Shown: positions 41,766 to 52,535, counted from the stretch's first letter. The stretch is 64,000 bases of DNA from Auricularia sp. M13 (GCA_037042915.1 CM073193.1:4836001-4900000); one strand, 5' to 3'. Notes: a model not told the origin generated them from the sequence alone. Program-made: numbers and translations.

Positions 41766-43691
41766 GAGGCTATGAGGATGGGGGGCCGACCGGGATTACT
41801 CTCTTGGACTGTGGGAAGTGCGTACACTGGACTGACACCCCATGTCTGGCTATTGGGAATATCGCGGGTACTTGGGGATTTTGCGGCATTACTGTACGCG
41901 TTCCATCCCACCGGGAGTAGGGGGGGGTGAATATGCACGGGGCGAGGGCGTATTGGGACCAGGTGGCACCGTCGGGATGTCGCACTCAGTGTCTTGGGCA
42001 TATGGTGGGGATGTGATGTCGCTTGCAGGAGACGGGGGAGGCGGCGAAAGCCGTACTACTCTCTACTTATTAAGGGCGCTCAACCTGGCGCGGTCAATAA
42101 GCGTGTATTTTAAAACGGCGCTTGTAATCAGGGTAATTATCCGTATCTCATGAGGCGGGCGACATGCCCTTCCGCTGAGAGGGAGCCGTGTCAGTCTTCA
42201 CGTGGGATGCGGCTAATTTCTCGGGTTCTGGTCGCTGCGCAAGTTGCGCTGGGATAGCGGGCCAGATTCAGGGTCCGCTGCTCTTCCGAACTTGCTACAC
42301 GGCTGCGCCTGCTACGGCACATTGAAGCGCAGAAAGCCTGGTGTCGTTCGCGTACTTTTACACTGCGGAAAACAGCGGCACTGACGGTGCCGATAGTAAA
42401 GGTCGCGTCGTTCGATTTCAAACCTTGCACGGCTCGCGCTCGGACGGACGCTCGTGAGCTTCGCCGGCGGGCGGTAGGCTCCCAGGCTAATTCTTGTTTG
42501 ATGATAACATAAAGGCTTCTTTGGACAGGTGTGAGTGATCCAACGCGGGCTTAACAACTGTCAGGGAGTTCTCATTCGCTGAGCTCTCATGTTACAGGAC
42601 AGCCGGCCGGCCTCGACGGCAAGGCCATTCATTTTAGTTGTGTGCCACAGTGACCCCGCCGGTTTCAGCGACAGCGCTGACGCGTGCTTGTGAGCGAGTA
42701 TAAAGAGGATGCGATGGGACGATGCTTCCCGCAAAAACTTCGATATGTGCGTTATCCGCAAGTGCGTACGCAAACGTTTAGTTTTACAGCTGGCTCATCC
42801 TGTAACGCAGCGTGAAAGCCCGCTGCCTTTGCAACGTTCGTACCGCCCCACTCATGCGCGTTGATTGGAATGACTCAGGTTCGCGCAGTGTGTCGCGAGC
42901 GGCACGCCCTCTATCCAGGTCGTGACCCCCTGTTATTCCGATTTTTGTCGTGACGGTGGCGATCGCGCACGCTGCGACTGCCGTACTTGCAGCGAGGTAC
43001 GCGCTCGGATTTCGCTGGCACGTTGTGACTAACTTGCTACACAGCCCCTCCCCGTTGGCGCAGGCGGAACGGTCTACGCGGTATGCTTGACCTGCACCGG
43101 CATGCTGGCGGTCACCGCCTTCGTCACGGTCTCGGCGTTCTTTGGTCTTCGTCGGGTCTAGTCGGGCCGTAGGTGAGTCATTTTTGGGAGACGCCACGTA
43201 TTCCTTGTGCGACGTCCGCGTTCGCAGCGGGCCCTTGGGCGCTGGGCTTCTCAGTGGCAGACTATCTTCTTCGTGTGCTTGTCTAGCTGCTGGTGTCTTG
43301 TGCTGACCTTATGCATAACAGCTCGTACCCTCGTGGCCAGGGTCGCTATTGCTGGGCAAGAGATGGAGGGGTCCCTGTGGGCAGCGCGCACGGGCCTGAA
43401 GCATGAGTCCTCCGTATGCATGGGCATAGAGGATGTTGTCGTTGGGGTCATGTCTAGAATTGAGCTATTGCCATAAAGACTGCGTGTTCATCTCAAAATT
43501 TTCTTTTTTCGTGGGGAAGGCAGCGAGAAAAAAGGGAACTTGAATAAATTCCGGATAGGGCTAGCTTATAGCTTACGCCGTATATGCTGGGCAGACTGGC
43601 GGGCTCGTGGAGGGTCTGTGAGGGGAGTTTGATGTGCTTTTCGCAGATGTGCGACACGGTATGTGATGGTACCGGAACAAGCCTCCCCTTC
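41766..43691 (-). other. LINE 5' region, no recognised gene
   Basis: Nearly 2 kb between the zinc-finger-like ORF and the 5' duplication. Frames up to 137 codons (42784-43197, minus) lack known domains. It may hold the internal promoter of the LINE, or sequence carried along with it. Confidence 0.4.
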
Positions 43692-43705
43692 CCGACATTC
43701 GATTC
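43692..43705. repeat. Target-site duplication of the LINE, right copy
   Basis: CCGACATTCGATTC, identical to 32145-32158; the flanking bases differ on both sides, so the match is exactly 14 bp. Confidence 0.88.
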
Positions 43706-43751
43706 GCTCAATACTTCCCACTGCTTGCAGTTGCGTCCTATATCTGAGTGT

Positions 43752-45168
43752 CTACATCTCATCCTCCAACCAGCTCACGACCTCCCGCTGTCTCTCGTCC
43801 AAAGCCCAAACCTCCAGTTCCAGCGTACCGTATCGCCGCCCCTCCAACGACGGAAGGTCTACGCCCTCGACGCGAGCGTCAAGAATAATCCCGTGCTTGG
43901 AGTGGATGCGCACGCTGACGGCGCCCCACGCAAAATCCCGCGCCATGGTGTGTGAAAACTCGGGCGTCTGGCCGTAGATCCAGTCCCATGACTGCCGAAT
44001 CGCGATGCGGTGAGCGAGCGAGCGGCCGGATGGACAAGGAGTAAAAAGCAAGGCGCACCTCAAGCTCAGCCGCGATTTCGTTGATTTGCGGGTGGGCGGA
44101 GGGTTCCACCAGCTCTGGCTGCCGCAGCGCCGAAGCCAGATAAGAGAGGAGGTAAAAAAGCATGCGCGAACGCGAACCTCGGCATCGAGCCCGAACTCCT
44201 CGTTAAAGCTCTGCGCCATGGCGCGCACGAAGTTGTCGTGCGTCGCGTTGGACGTCCACAGGTGCAGCTTCGTCACGGGCGCGCGCACGGACTCGACGCC
44301 CTTCGTGACTAGCCCTGGCTACCGATTCAAACCACCGTCAGAATAAAATAAAATCACAGAGCGAGAAGAAGGGCGAGACAGCGTGCCTTGTCATTATGCA
44401 GCACCTCTCCGAGCTCGTCCAGCGCGCTGGCAAGCAGCATCGTCCCGTGGTGGTACGCGCGCCGTCCCGCAATCTTGTACGCCGAGCCAGAAACCTTGAG
44501 CTCGCGTCCGTCGCTGTCATCGACGACGAGGTCGTTGCGCGCGTTCATGCGCGCGTTCGGTACGCCGAGCAGGTCGCGCACGGCGCGCTCAACGACGCGG
44601 CCCGTGCGCGCGCGGTCAAACGCCGTGCGCGGCAGGTGGATACTGTAGTTCGAATTGCCCGCGTCCTGCAACATGTAAATGCGCGCCTTCAGATCATGCA
44701 AGCAAGCCTTGATGCTCACATGGTAGACCGTGCCGCCGCCACTGCGTCGCCGCGCGAGCCAGATGCCGCGTGCGCGTTGTGCTGCGAGGTTCACCTCCTT
44801 CCATGGGTTCTGCAAGGCGCTGCTTAGTTACGCGAAACGCGGTGAGCCGGGACGTACGGACTTGGTTCCTGCCTATGATCACGCTGGGCGCGTTGCGGTA
44901 CAAAAACAGCGTCGGGAGGTCGGGTTCCGCGTTTTTCAACAGCCTGCACGCAATTAAATGGCGCAGCGGGAGGTTCATTCAATACCAAACGCGATTTAAG
45001 GTCGAAAACAGTGAGTATTAGCTGGCTGCAGGCTACAGAGTGAACGCACCAGTCTTCCGTTGCGAGATTCAGATACGGCACCGTGCTCTTTGACACAATA
45101 ATTTGAGGCGGGCTTAAGAGGGAAGCGTTATGTATCGCTGTGCTTAATGCGCGTCGCACGCATGTCAT
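43752..45168 (-). CDS. Lipoate-protein ligase A / lipoyltransferase
   Basis: Several exons with short introns. The start MTCVRRALSTAIHNASLL looks like a mitochondrial presequence. Then STVPYLNLATEDWLLKNA, TLFLYRNAPSVIIGRNQ and NPWKEVNLAAQRARGIWLA lead into the signature RRRSGGGTVYH. After an intron come DAGNSNYSIHLPR and the catalytic-lysine region KVSGSAYKIAGRRAYHHGTM. The C-terminal domain starts GLVTKGVESVRAPVTKL and ends VVSWLEDEM at TAG 43752. The enzyme transfers or activates lipoic acid onto E2 and H proteins of mitochondrial dehydrogenase complexes (yeast Aim22 / human LIPT1 group). An upstream in-frame ATG-like start at 45240 exists but adds a non-conserved peptide. The LINE lies 46 bp past its stop codon. 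Confidence 0.87.
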
Positions 45169-46821
45169 CGAGCTCAGGGTCAAGATCTGAGAGCCTGTGG
45201 ACCGCGAGTTGCCGCGATGGCGCTCAACCTTGCTTTGCACACACGCGTTCCGCCTGAACGGCGAATTTAGTTTTTGATTTACTCACGCGCTACTCTCGAT
45301 TTATGCAGCCAGTATGCGCGCACATAACTCGGCGTCGTCTCGGGCTGTGGTTGTCGGCTGGGTCGAACACGACTCGCTAAGATTCGCTATACTCGTCTTG
45401 TCTGTGCTGCGCTGCCTAATTTCCCAGGGAACCAAGTTGCTGTGCCCTGCGTCTAACCCTAGCAGAATCTGCCCACTCTATGGCTATTCCTGCTACCTTG
45501 GTAGTAGGTCTTAGAGTTCGCTCCCGGAATCCGCAATAGAAAACTGTTTGATATGAAACGTTCCTCCTGCTGCACAATCTCCTTTTATGGGAATTTTCCG
45601 CGGAAAGCGAGCCTTTTATGGTCCTCACCCGCGGATTGCTGCTGTTCTTCGGTCCGATGCAGCGCCCACGCCCGCGATCCTTGACTCTCGACCAGCTCGC
45701 AACATCGACCTTTGCATCCGTGCAAACAGCAGAGCCTTTCTATGGATGCTCCGAGCATGGAAGGCAGGAAGGATTCGGAATCCAACCAGTTCTGCTCATA
45801 GACTCTTACCATCAGGCTTGAGATGTGGTCATTCATGGCTTGCGTTATCCGGCATCTTGCGCCTGAACTAGTGTTCAACCTTCTTGAAGTACTGGACTCG
45901 CGGCGTCGACGTGAATACCGACCTTGACAGCCGCAATGCCTGTGCTCCTTGGCAGATTTCAACTGTTTGCCGTTCTCCAGGTTCGCTTCAGTGCGACGAC
46001 TGTGAGTCACAGTGTTTGCAAGCTAGAACAGGCTGCACGAGGGCACCACCTGCACCGTCGCCACAGATCTGGAACAGACTCGCCCTCCATGCCTCACACG
46101 CACATACAAGCACCCCATCTGCATGCTGCCAGCCGTCCCCCATGAATTGCATGATCAGGGTCTTCGAGCTGTGCTTGTGCAGAGATCTGCTGTACGGCTG
46201 CCGCTGCCCTGTCTATGTCGCAACACGGTGCTCTTGGGCCTCTTCACCGCTGCCAAACTGTGACCCTCAAAGCTCCGTCAGTCCTCTCTTGCCGACTTTA
46301 TGAGTTCTTCCGAAATTTCAGAACTTCAGCGGGTGACCGGCAGTGACTGTTCATCAAACGTTCGTCATTCTCACATGCTCTCACTGGCAAAACACTTGAT
46401 TGCTCTTCCTCTTACCTTAAGTTCACAAGGTAGCAGGTATTGCCCGCACGGGCCTGTAGGAGTTATATTGCAGCCGGTCGCCCTGACGCTTGCCCCCAGA
46501 GCGAGTGTCTTCATAGATGTACACCAAAGGCGCATCGGGCCGCCTTTCCTTTCCTTTTGCTCACTGTCGTTCCAGCGGTCCGCACAGTTTGCTTACCGTG
46601 GCTCTACACTGACCAAGGTCTCTTTCGTTAGACTACTCGGCAGTTTGTTTGCACCCAAGGATTCCGATGGCGCTACAGGCGCCGCGGCTTTGCTACCCCG
46701 ACCTCGCGTCACCCGCGTGGCGCAGTGTGCGTGAATGAGCTTGTGACCCAGTACTTTCACGCGTATATCTTGGACGCCTTGACCGCGGGATGTGACGCTG
46801 TGCTCAGTGTGCGCAGCGAAG
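45169..46821. other. No supported gene
   Basis: About 1.65 kb with frames up to 144 codons on both strands but no domain, no convincing exon chain and no repeat. Confidence 0.4.
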
Positions 46822-46829
46822 GACTCGAG
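46822..46829. repeat. 8 bp target-site duplication of the MITE, left
   Basis: GACTCGAG directly before the left inverted repeat; identical to 47335-47342. Eight bases is the hAT-superfamily length. Confidence 0.85.
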
Positions 46830-47334
46830 TAGCGCTCAGTTAGTTATCTCCGACGAGATAACTAACACGTTACTAACGTTAGGTGTTAGTAACACCGTGT
46901 TACTAACATTGTTAATAACAATGAGCTTATGTAATACATACAAGACGAGAGTGCATCCCAGGTTCACCCAGTTGTAATGACTGGAGAGTGTGAGTGGCTC
47001 GGAATGCTCGTTTAATGTCCACCTGCGTGTGCAATATATGAATGCTGCCCTCAAATATGGCTCAGGCCCATCAATCCAGCCAGCAGAACGCTTGAGCAAA
47101 CAGGGATCACTCCAATGCAATAACTTCCAGAGGAAATTAGACACTTGGAGTGCTCTGAGAGTTGGGGTCACCCAACGGAAACTTCTGAGGCAGAGATCCC
47201 TGCTCCAACCCGCTGCTCTGATGTACCTGTAAAGTTAATAACACAGTCTCCCCGCCGCCCACGTGTTAATAACACGTTAGTAACTAACAAGTTAGTAACT
47301 TTGTTACTAACTTCCGGTAACTAACTGAGCGCTA
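46830..47334. mobile_element. hAT-type MITE, 505 bp
   Basis: Perfect 17 bp terminal inverted repeats: TAGCGCTCAGTTAGTTA at 46830-46846 and its reverse complement at 47318-47334, flanked by the 8 bp duplication GACTCGAG. Subterminal regions on both sides are packed with GTTAGTAAC-like motifs in both orientations (46850-46925 and 47260-47312), the usual kind of transposase-binding array. The 350 bp interior has no transposase, so it is a non-autonomous element needing a hAT transposase supplied elsewhere. The perfect ends and duplication suggest a recent insertion. Confidence 0.93.
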
Positions 47335-47342
47335 GACTCGAG
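47335..47342. repeat. 8 bp target-site duplication of the MITE, right
   Basis: GACTCGAG, second copy, directly after the right inverted repeat. Confidence 0.85.
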
Positions 47343-47493
47343 ATACCGGCGCCGCAGAGCCCCCTCCGACTTGATTGGCACAGGCTCTACGTGACATCGG
47401 CTTCAGCTCTCCGAGTTCTGTACTTTCCCGAATATTGCAACCGTAGAGCCATTGACATTGGCTGTGCCACAGCTCTCTCTGACCGAGACAGCC

Positions 47494-48328
47494 ATGTCGT
47501 CCGCCCCTCAGAGTTCGCACGCCACGACTAGCTCTGCGACGCTTCCGCAGGATGCGGTCAGGCTGAAAGACGCAGCGGCCCAGCTCGAAGCAACCGCTCG
47601 AGTAAGCACATGTATATACATAGTTCGCGCGGGTACTGACGAATTCTATCAAGGCCATGGAAGTCTACAAAACCGCGTCGCAGCAGCTGAGCGTTACGGC
47701 GGGAGATATCGCGACCGCCGTATGCGCTAGCTGCGCCAGCCTTTCCCTCGTCGATCTTCCTGTATTCGCACAGCCAGTGGTTGACATTGCAGCGAAGTAA
47801 GCATCGGATTTTGGCCTGTGAACTGTTCCTTGCTCACTCGCAATATTCAGCCTCTTCGCGCAGTGTGCGACCGATCTGAAGACGTACCAGAAGAAGTCCT
47901 ATGTTTCAAGGTTGACCAAGTGGCGCGACGCGAAAGTATTGCTGGGAGACTGCCTGAAAGCCTGCGAGGCACTTCGCGACCTGCTTCAGGTCAGAACACC
48001 TGCCATCCGATACGGTCATGCTGATCATAAACTCCACCAGATACAGAGCGGCTGCAGCCTGCTGGTCGAGAGCAAAGCTGTCCTGACATTCCCCCAGCCG
48101 TCCGCTCGGAAAAGAGACACGTCGGAGCTCGGGTATGTCGTGCCGCTCTGCCCGCGTCGATATACCGGTGTTGACAGTGTTTGGGCCAGCAAGCGGATCT
48201 CCTTGACAGTCACGTTGTTCGACGGTATCAAGGTGCTGCTGGGTGGAACGGTCAATGCGACAGACGGCGTTGCGGTCCACAACATGGGCCCTATTCCAAT
48301 CATGGCGATGGCGCAAACGGTCCTTCAG
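47494..48328 (+). pseudogene. NLR gene 2, N-terminal part (split by an LTR element)
   Basis: Starts at ATG 47494 (MSSAPQSSHATTSSATLP). Exons joined by short GT-AG introns read VRLKDAAAQLEATAR, AMEVYKTASQQLSVTAGDIA, NLFAQCATDLKTYQKKSYVS, LGDCLKACEALRDLLQ and IQSGCSLLVESK. The last exon ends GPIPIMAMAQTVLQ, where the 4.2 kb LTR element begins. This is the helical head domain of an Agaricomycete NLR. The frame resumes exactly after the element with MVNHYE at 52541, the TTCAG of the duplication encoding the shared Leu-Gln. The gene cannot make a normal product with the element in place unless it is spliced out. Confidence 0.8.
48324..48328. repeat. 5 bp target-site duplication of LTR element 1, left
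   Basis: TTCAG, identical to 52536-52540 just beyond the right LTR. Confidence 0.85.
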
Positions 48329-48808
48329 TGTCACGGTGACTGCTATATCACTCTCCGAGACGACGCCCGAGGGGAAGGGATGAGTGGGGAGAGGGAGGCG
48401 CGGATAAGCGGTATGATAGACCAGACCAAACCTAAGGTACAAGAGGGGCGACGGCCCAGATATATATACTACGGAAGCAAGGCCGAGGGGACCCGCGGAC
48501 CAATTGCGCCACCGACCGGTTGCCACGCGGGCGCCACAGATCAGGCCGAAAGAGACCGCCGGGGCGTCGTCGGCGAGACAGGAAACCCGGGATAAATAGA
48601 GCCCAACCAAACCAGAAACATCCCGTCGTATTACCCTTCTCCTGGGAAGAGACCGAGGTACTCGCCGAGCGGAGAGACCGCTTGGACGCGCCGACGAAAG
48701 GGCCGCGGGGCCGGGCGCAAGGAGTTTGGGCGCCCGGACGAGGTGCGAGGGCCACGGGACGGCGAAATGAAACAGCGGGGGAGGAGGGACCCGACGAAGA
48801 CCGCAACA
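48329..48808 (-). repeat. LTR element 1, left LTR (3' LTR)
   Basis: 480 bp, TGTCACGG to CCGCAACA. It carries a TATATATA stretch near 48462 that could serve the minus strand, and GATAAATAG near 48592 on the plus strand that could start transcription towards the antisense gene. Confidence 0.9.
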
Positions 48809-49034
48809 TAACCCCCCTTCTAGCCGTCCAGTGGCCGAGGTGGGAATAGCCAGGGGAGGTGCGGGTTAGATCGGGCGTGGGGAGACGGACCATAGCGTGA
48901 CCGGGCCGAGCTCCATCCGCCGCGGGATCAAACTCTAAGCGTCAGATGCCGCGAAAGGCTCGGCCGTCGCCGTACACGAACCGCGGTACTTCTCGCTCTT
49001 CGTCTCCCCGCTTCCCGTCACCGTCCGATATCCC

Positions 49035-50297
49035 ATGACGCCCACCGCCGCCGACGGACTGACTGCGAAGCCTCTCGGCGAACTTCGGGACCTCAGGGAG
49101 CGGGTGTTCACGCTGCATGCCTCCATCCAGCGCCAACTGAACTTCGGGCACTACGCCGCGGACGCGGATGAGGAGAAGGCGCGGACGGTGCTTGCGTCTG
49201 CGGGCCAGCGGTTGGAGGCCATTGACGCCGAGGTGCGCCGACGCAACGCCGCGACCCGCAATCTGGAGACGGCGGCGTCTCTCCTCGGCATGACAGCAGC
49301 CTCGCTCCCCGTCGTGCCGAAGGTGGAAGGGGTTCGCCGCACGGGAACGACCTCCTCGACCGCGAAGGGCAAGGGCCCATCGGGAGCGGTCGCGTCTGGG
49401 TCGAAGCGGCCTTCGGACGTCGGCGCGCAAGGGACCGGCGACGAGGAGAAGGACGCGGTCGGGCCTCCTTTTAACACGGTACGTCCTGGCCAAAGGTCCT
49501 CTTGCTCCGGGGTGTATCCTGCGCTGACATCCTTCGTCCGGGTCCAGCCTTGTGAGCAGTGCGAGCGCTCCGGCCAGCCGTGTTTTCGACAAGTGTCCGG
49601 GTCGGCGACTGCCTGTGCTCGCTGCCACCGGACCCGCGTGGGGTGTTCTCACAGTGTCGGCCGGTCGGGCACATCGCGCAAGAGGGCGCGACAAGACGCT
49701 GACGTGGACGGCGACGACGGGGACGATCCGGACCAGGACGACGTGGTGGACACCGTCGGCGCGTCCGTGGCGCGGTCGCGCACACGCCGAAGGCTTCGGT
49801 CGCCGGGGACAGCCACCATGGCCGACCTCGAGGTCCTGGGCGACCGCATCGTCCAGGGTTCCAGCTGTCCGTCTCGGCGTTGAGCGCGCGACCTTCGCAA
49901 GTGGACGCAAGAGCTCGTCGATGACCGGTGTGCCCATAAGACGGTGCGCCTCGTGTCGCCGGGCGGGAGCGAGCGCGATACCGACTCCAATGACGGCCGA
50001 GCGGTGGAGGACGAGGCGGGGAGGTCGTTCACCGACGCGCCGACTTCCCCTGGCGCCGCGGGCGTGGAGGCGGAGGCGCCGGCTGGTCCTGTCGGCGTGC
50101 TTGCTGACTTCGGCGCCGACCTGGCCCTTCTTGGCGTGGTAGTACCGGGGGATGTGCGTCCGACACCCAGCTTTGCGTCGATGGAGGCGTCTGGGTCCGG
50201 ATCCGGATTCCTGCCACGCGTCCAACGGTCCGAGGGTCGGGATGCGTCTGTGATAGGGGAGAAGTCGGTCGATGCGGGCCAACCCATGGAGGAGTAA
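49035..50297 (+). CDS. Antisense Zn2Cys6-like protein of LTR element 1
   Basis: Runs opposite to the element's own genes. It starts at ATG 49035 (MTPTAADGLTAKPLGELRDL). A first exon of 148 codons ends at 49478 with a GTACGT donor. The second exon, from 49548, opens directly with the cysteine cluster CEQCERSGQPC, ten residues, CARCHRTRVGC: a CX2CX6CX10CX2CX6C pattern, within the Zn2Cys6 fungal binuclear-cluster consensus. A basic RKRARQ and a long acidic Asp/Gly run follow. The 3' end is unclear: the first frame stops at about 49883, and an acidic Ser/Gly/Ala-rich frame at 49944-50297 may be a last exon. The N-terminal part is helical. A DNA- or RNA-binding role is inferred from the cluster only. 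Confidence 0.6.
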
Positions 50298-50593
50298 GAC
50301 CGTGTCCGGGTACGATTTGGGTAGTGGTGTGGAGGCTCGTAAAATATGTAAATAGAGAGGCGGAAAGACGAGCATAAATACGGGGTATGAGAAACGACCG
50401 GGACCGTGACTGTGGAGAGCATCCGACCGAAGCAGCGTCCGACCGAGGTAGGGTCCGATTTTGGGCACGGTCGCCGAGGGGGAGGGAACGACGGGTGGCG
50501 TCACCTGTACGCCAATAGATATCGACAAAGAAGGGCGGTTTCAGCTTCGCAAAGCGTGCTGCTGTACAAGGCAGGGGCGACCGTCCGGAGCGT

Positions 50594-51409
50594 TCAAAGA
50601 CGGTGGGCCGGGCCGGGGGACGCGATCCGCAGGACCAGGGCGTCGTCGGCGTACGTGGAACGATATTCGTGGACGTCCCAGACAAGGCACGCCGTAAGCC
50701 GAACAACCTGGAGGGCTCGCTCCGTCGTAGGCGACGTGAGGAGATGAGGGCCGAGGCGAGGTGGGAACGAGAAGACCACTAGCTCGGTGCAAGCCCGTCG
50801 ACCTCGGTCATTGCGCACGACGGTCGGGAGTACCCAGTAACGCGAGATATCGAGCGGGAGATGTCTCGGGGCAGCGAAGCGGCCGTAGTGAGTGAAGCGG
50901 TCTAGCATCCAGAAGAACGGTTGGGGAGGGGCCACGAGCATGGAGATGTTGAGCTGGGTGTCTCCCGGGTCCGGCGACCGGATACGAGCGCGAAGGGGCA
51001 TGAGCTCCAGCGGGGGTGTGGCCGGGCGCGCGTCCTCAAGTTCGGGCGACTCGTCGTCGGCGAGGGGTGACTCGCCGGTGCTGATGGGTGATTCGCCGAA
51101 CAGCTCTTGGGATCCGTCGCCAAAGTCCTCGCCGAGGTCCATGTCCGCATCCTGGTCCAGGTCCTGTGCGGCGCCTTGGTCCTCATTTGGCTCCGGTGGT
51201 TCGGCGTGGTACTCCTCCACGAGTCCGGTTCCGTCCAGGTCGGCGGCCAGTTGCCAGCTAGCGTCCTCGGGGGGAAAGCCCATCCATTGGACGAGATACT
51301 GGGGAACTCCTCGGTGTACGCGGTGATCCAGGACTGCCGCCGGTATGTATTGAGGGTTAACTATGGTCTCGTCGTACTGGGACATTTTGTGAGCGTTCGG
51401 TCCGAACAA
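50594..51409 (-). CDS. Chromodomain-bearing frame of LTR element 1
   Basis: A 271-codon sense frame. Near its start YIPAAVLDHRVHRGVPQYLV and QWMGFPPEDASWQLAADL form a chromodomain (aromatic cage region and WE-type helix), as at the end of chromovirus integrases. An acidic Glu/Asp/Pro/Ser linker and a unique C-terminal region follow (YWVLPTVVRNDRGRRACTEL). It is the only clear remnant of the element's coding part. Chromodomains guide integration to particular histone marks. Confidence 0.65.
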   Translation of the reverse strand: MFGPNAHKMSQYDETIVNPQYIPAAVLDHRVHRGVPQYLVQWMGFPPEDASWQLAADLDGTGLVEEYHAEPPEPNEDQGAAQDLDQDADMDLGEDFGDGSQELFGESPISTGESPLADDESPELEDARPATPPLELMPLRARIRSPDPGDTQLNISMLVAPPQPFFWMLDRFTHYGRFAAPRHLPLDISRYWVLPTVVRNDRGRRACTELVVFSFPPRLGPHLLTSPTTERALQVVRLTACLVWDVHEYRSTYADDALVLRIASPGPAHRL

Positions 51410-52055
51410 AGGGGCGTGTCGGGGAAAAGGGGAAAGAGGCGTCGGTCTGGCGGCCGATCCGGATTATATGGTGTATGTGTCGTAAGCGTTGATGCGTGGG
51501 GATGATGGGGGTCACGATCCGAGGAAGATGATGTGGATGCGCCGCGCGCACCACGGGGGGGAACTTGCTCTCGGGATGCGCGGAGGGTGAGGTTCTGGAG
51601 AGAGGGGTCGGCCGTGGGAGGTTTAGAGGTTGACCGAGGGGTGGGGACGCAGCGGGCGCGTTCGGCGAGTAGGGCTTGTGGGGGGGTGGTCTCGCCGCGG
51701 ATGACCGGGCTCTGATGAAGGGGAGAGATCAGGAGCCGGTGATGGAATGAGCTTTCGGATTTGACGACCGTATGGGTCTGGAGGGGTCCTCGTTGGCTGA
51801 GTGCCTGACCAGAAGGCCAGTGGGCAAGGCTCGGCGTCCGGAGGGTGGGTCCTGCAGGGTCCTGGTGGGCCGATGAGTGGGCGCGGCGGTCGCGACGGGT
51901 CCTCGTCGACGCGAGGGGTCTCCTAGCCGGTCCGAGGGGTCGGATTCCTTCCTGGACCGAGCAACGCCGACCGAACGGTTCGCCCGGATTGGAAGGGTGG
52001 TGAGTAAGGGGTATGGGGATCTCGAGCGTCGGGAGGGAGGGTAGGTTTGGTCTTA

Positions 52056-52535
52056 TGTCACGGTGACTGCTATATCACTCTCCGAGACGACGCCCGAGGG
52101 GAAGGGATGAGTGGGGAGAGGGAGGCGCGGATAAGCGGTATGATAGACCAGACCAAACCTAAGGTACAAGAGGGGCGATGGCCCAGATATATATACTACG
52201 GAAGCAAGGCCGAGGGGACCCGCGGACCAATTGCGCCACCGACCGGTTGCCACGCGGGCGCCACAGATCAGGCCGAAAGAGACCGCCGGGGCGTCGTCGG
52301 CGAGACAGGAAACCCGGGATAAATAGAGCCCAACCAAACCAGAAACATCCCGTCGTATTACCCTTCTCCTGGGAAGAGACTGAGGTACTCGCCGAGCGGA
52401 GAGACCGCTTGGACGCGCCGACAAAAGGGCCGCGGGGCCGGGTGCAAGGAGTTTGGGCGCCCGGACGAGGTGTGAGGGCCACGGGACGGCGAAATGAAAC
52501 AGCGGGGGAGGAGGGACCCGACGAAGACCGCAACA
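52056..52535 (-). repeat. LTR element 1, right LTR (5' LTR)
   Basis: 480 bp; matches the left LTR except for five transitions, all of which look like loss of CpG in this copy. Confidence 0.9.

Larger units (their letters stand above)
32159..43691 (-). mobile_element. Non-LTR retrotransposon (LINE, Tad1-like), about 11.5 kb, minus strand
   Basis: Bounded by the 14 bp duplication at 32145-32158 and 43692-43705. It ends in a poly(A) tract (34 T on the plus strand, 32159-32192). Reading on the minus strand: a long 5' region (43691 to about 41300) with a small zinc-finger-like ORF, an ORF1-like CCHC protein (41294-38438), a GC-rich spacer, the endonuclease/RT ORF (37758-32377), and a 3' region of about 180 bp. 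The endonuclease type, RT motifs and C-terminal Cys-His motif fit the Tad1 clade of fungal LINEs. 11.5 kb is long for that clade, so the 5' part may include extra or transduced sequence. The exact duplication argues that everything between was inserted together or later within it. Confidence 0.82.
48329..52535 (-). mobile_element. LTR element 1: non-autonomous Ty3/Gypsy chromovirus relative, 4.2 kb
   Basis: Two 480 bp LTRs (48329-48808 and 52056-52535), starting TG and ending CA, flanked by TTCAG on both sides. A purine-rich tract (GAAGGGGGG on the minus strand) abuts the left LTR, so the element reads on the minus strand with the right LTR as its 5' LTR. Inside are a chromodomain-bearing frame in sense (50594-51409) and a Zn2Cys6-like gene antisense (from 49035). 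Gag, protease, RT and most of integrase are absent, so it is broken and could only move with help. The LTRs differ at 5 of 480 sites (about 1%), all CpG-type transitions in one LTR, so it is young. Confidence 0.9.

Noticed and set aside
48942-50528. 528-codon minus-strand frame in LTR element 1
   Set aside because: Very GC-rich shadow of the antisense gene; Arg/Pro/His-rich with no domain.
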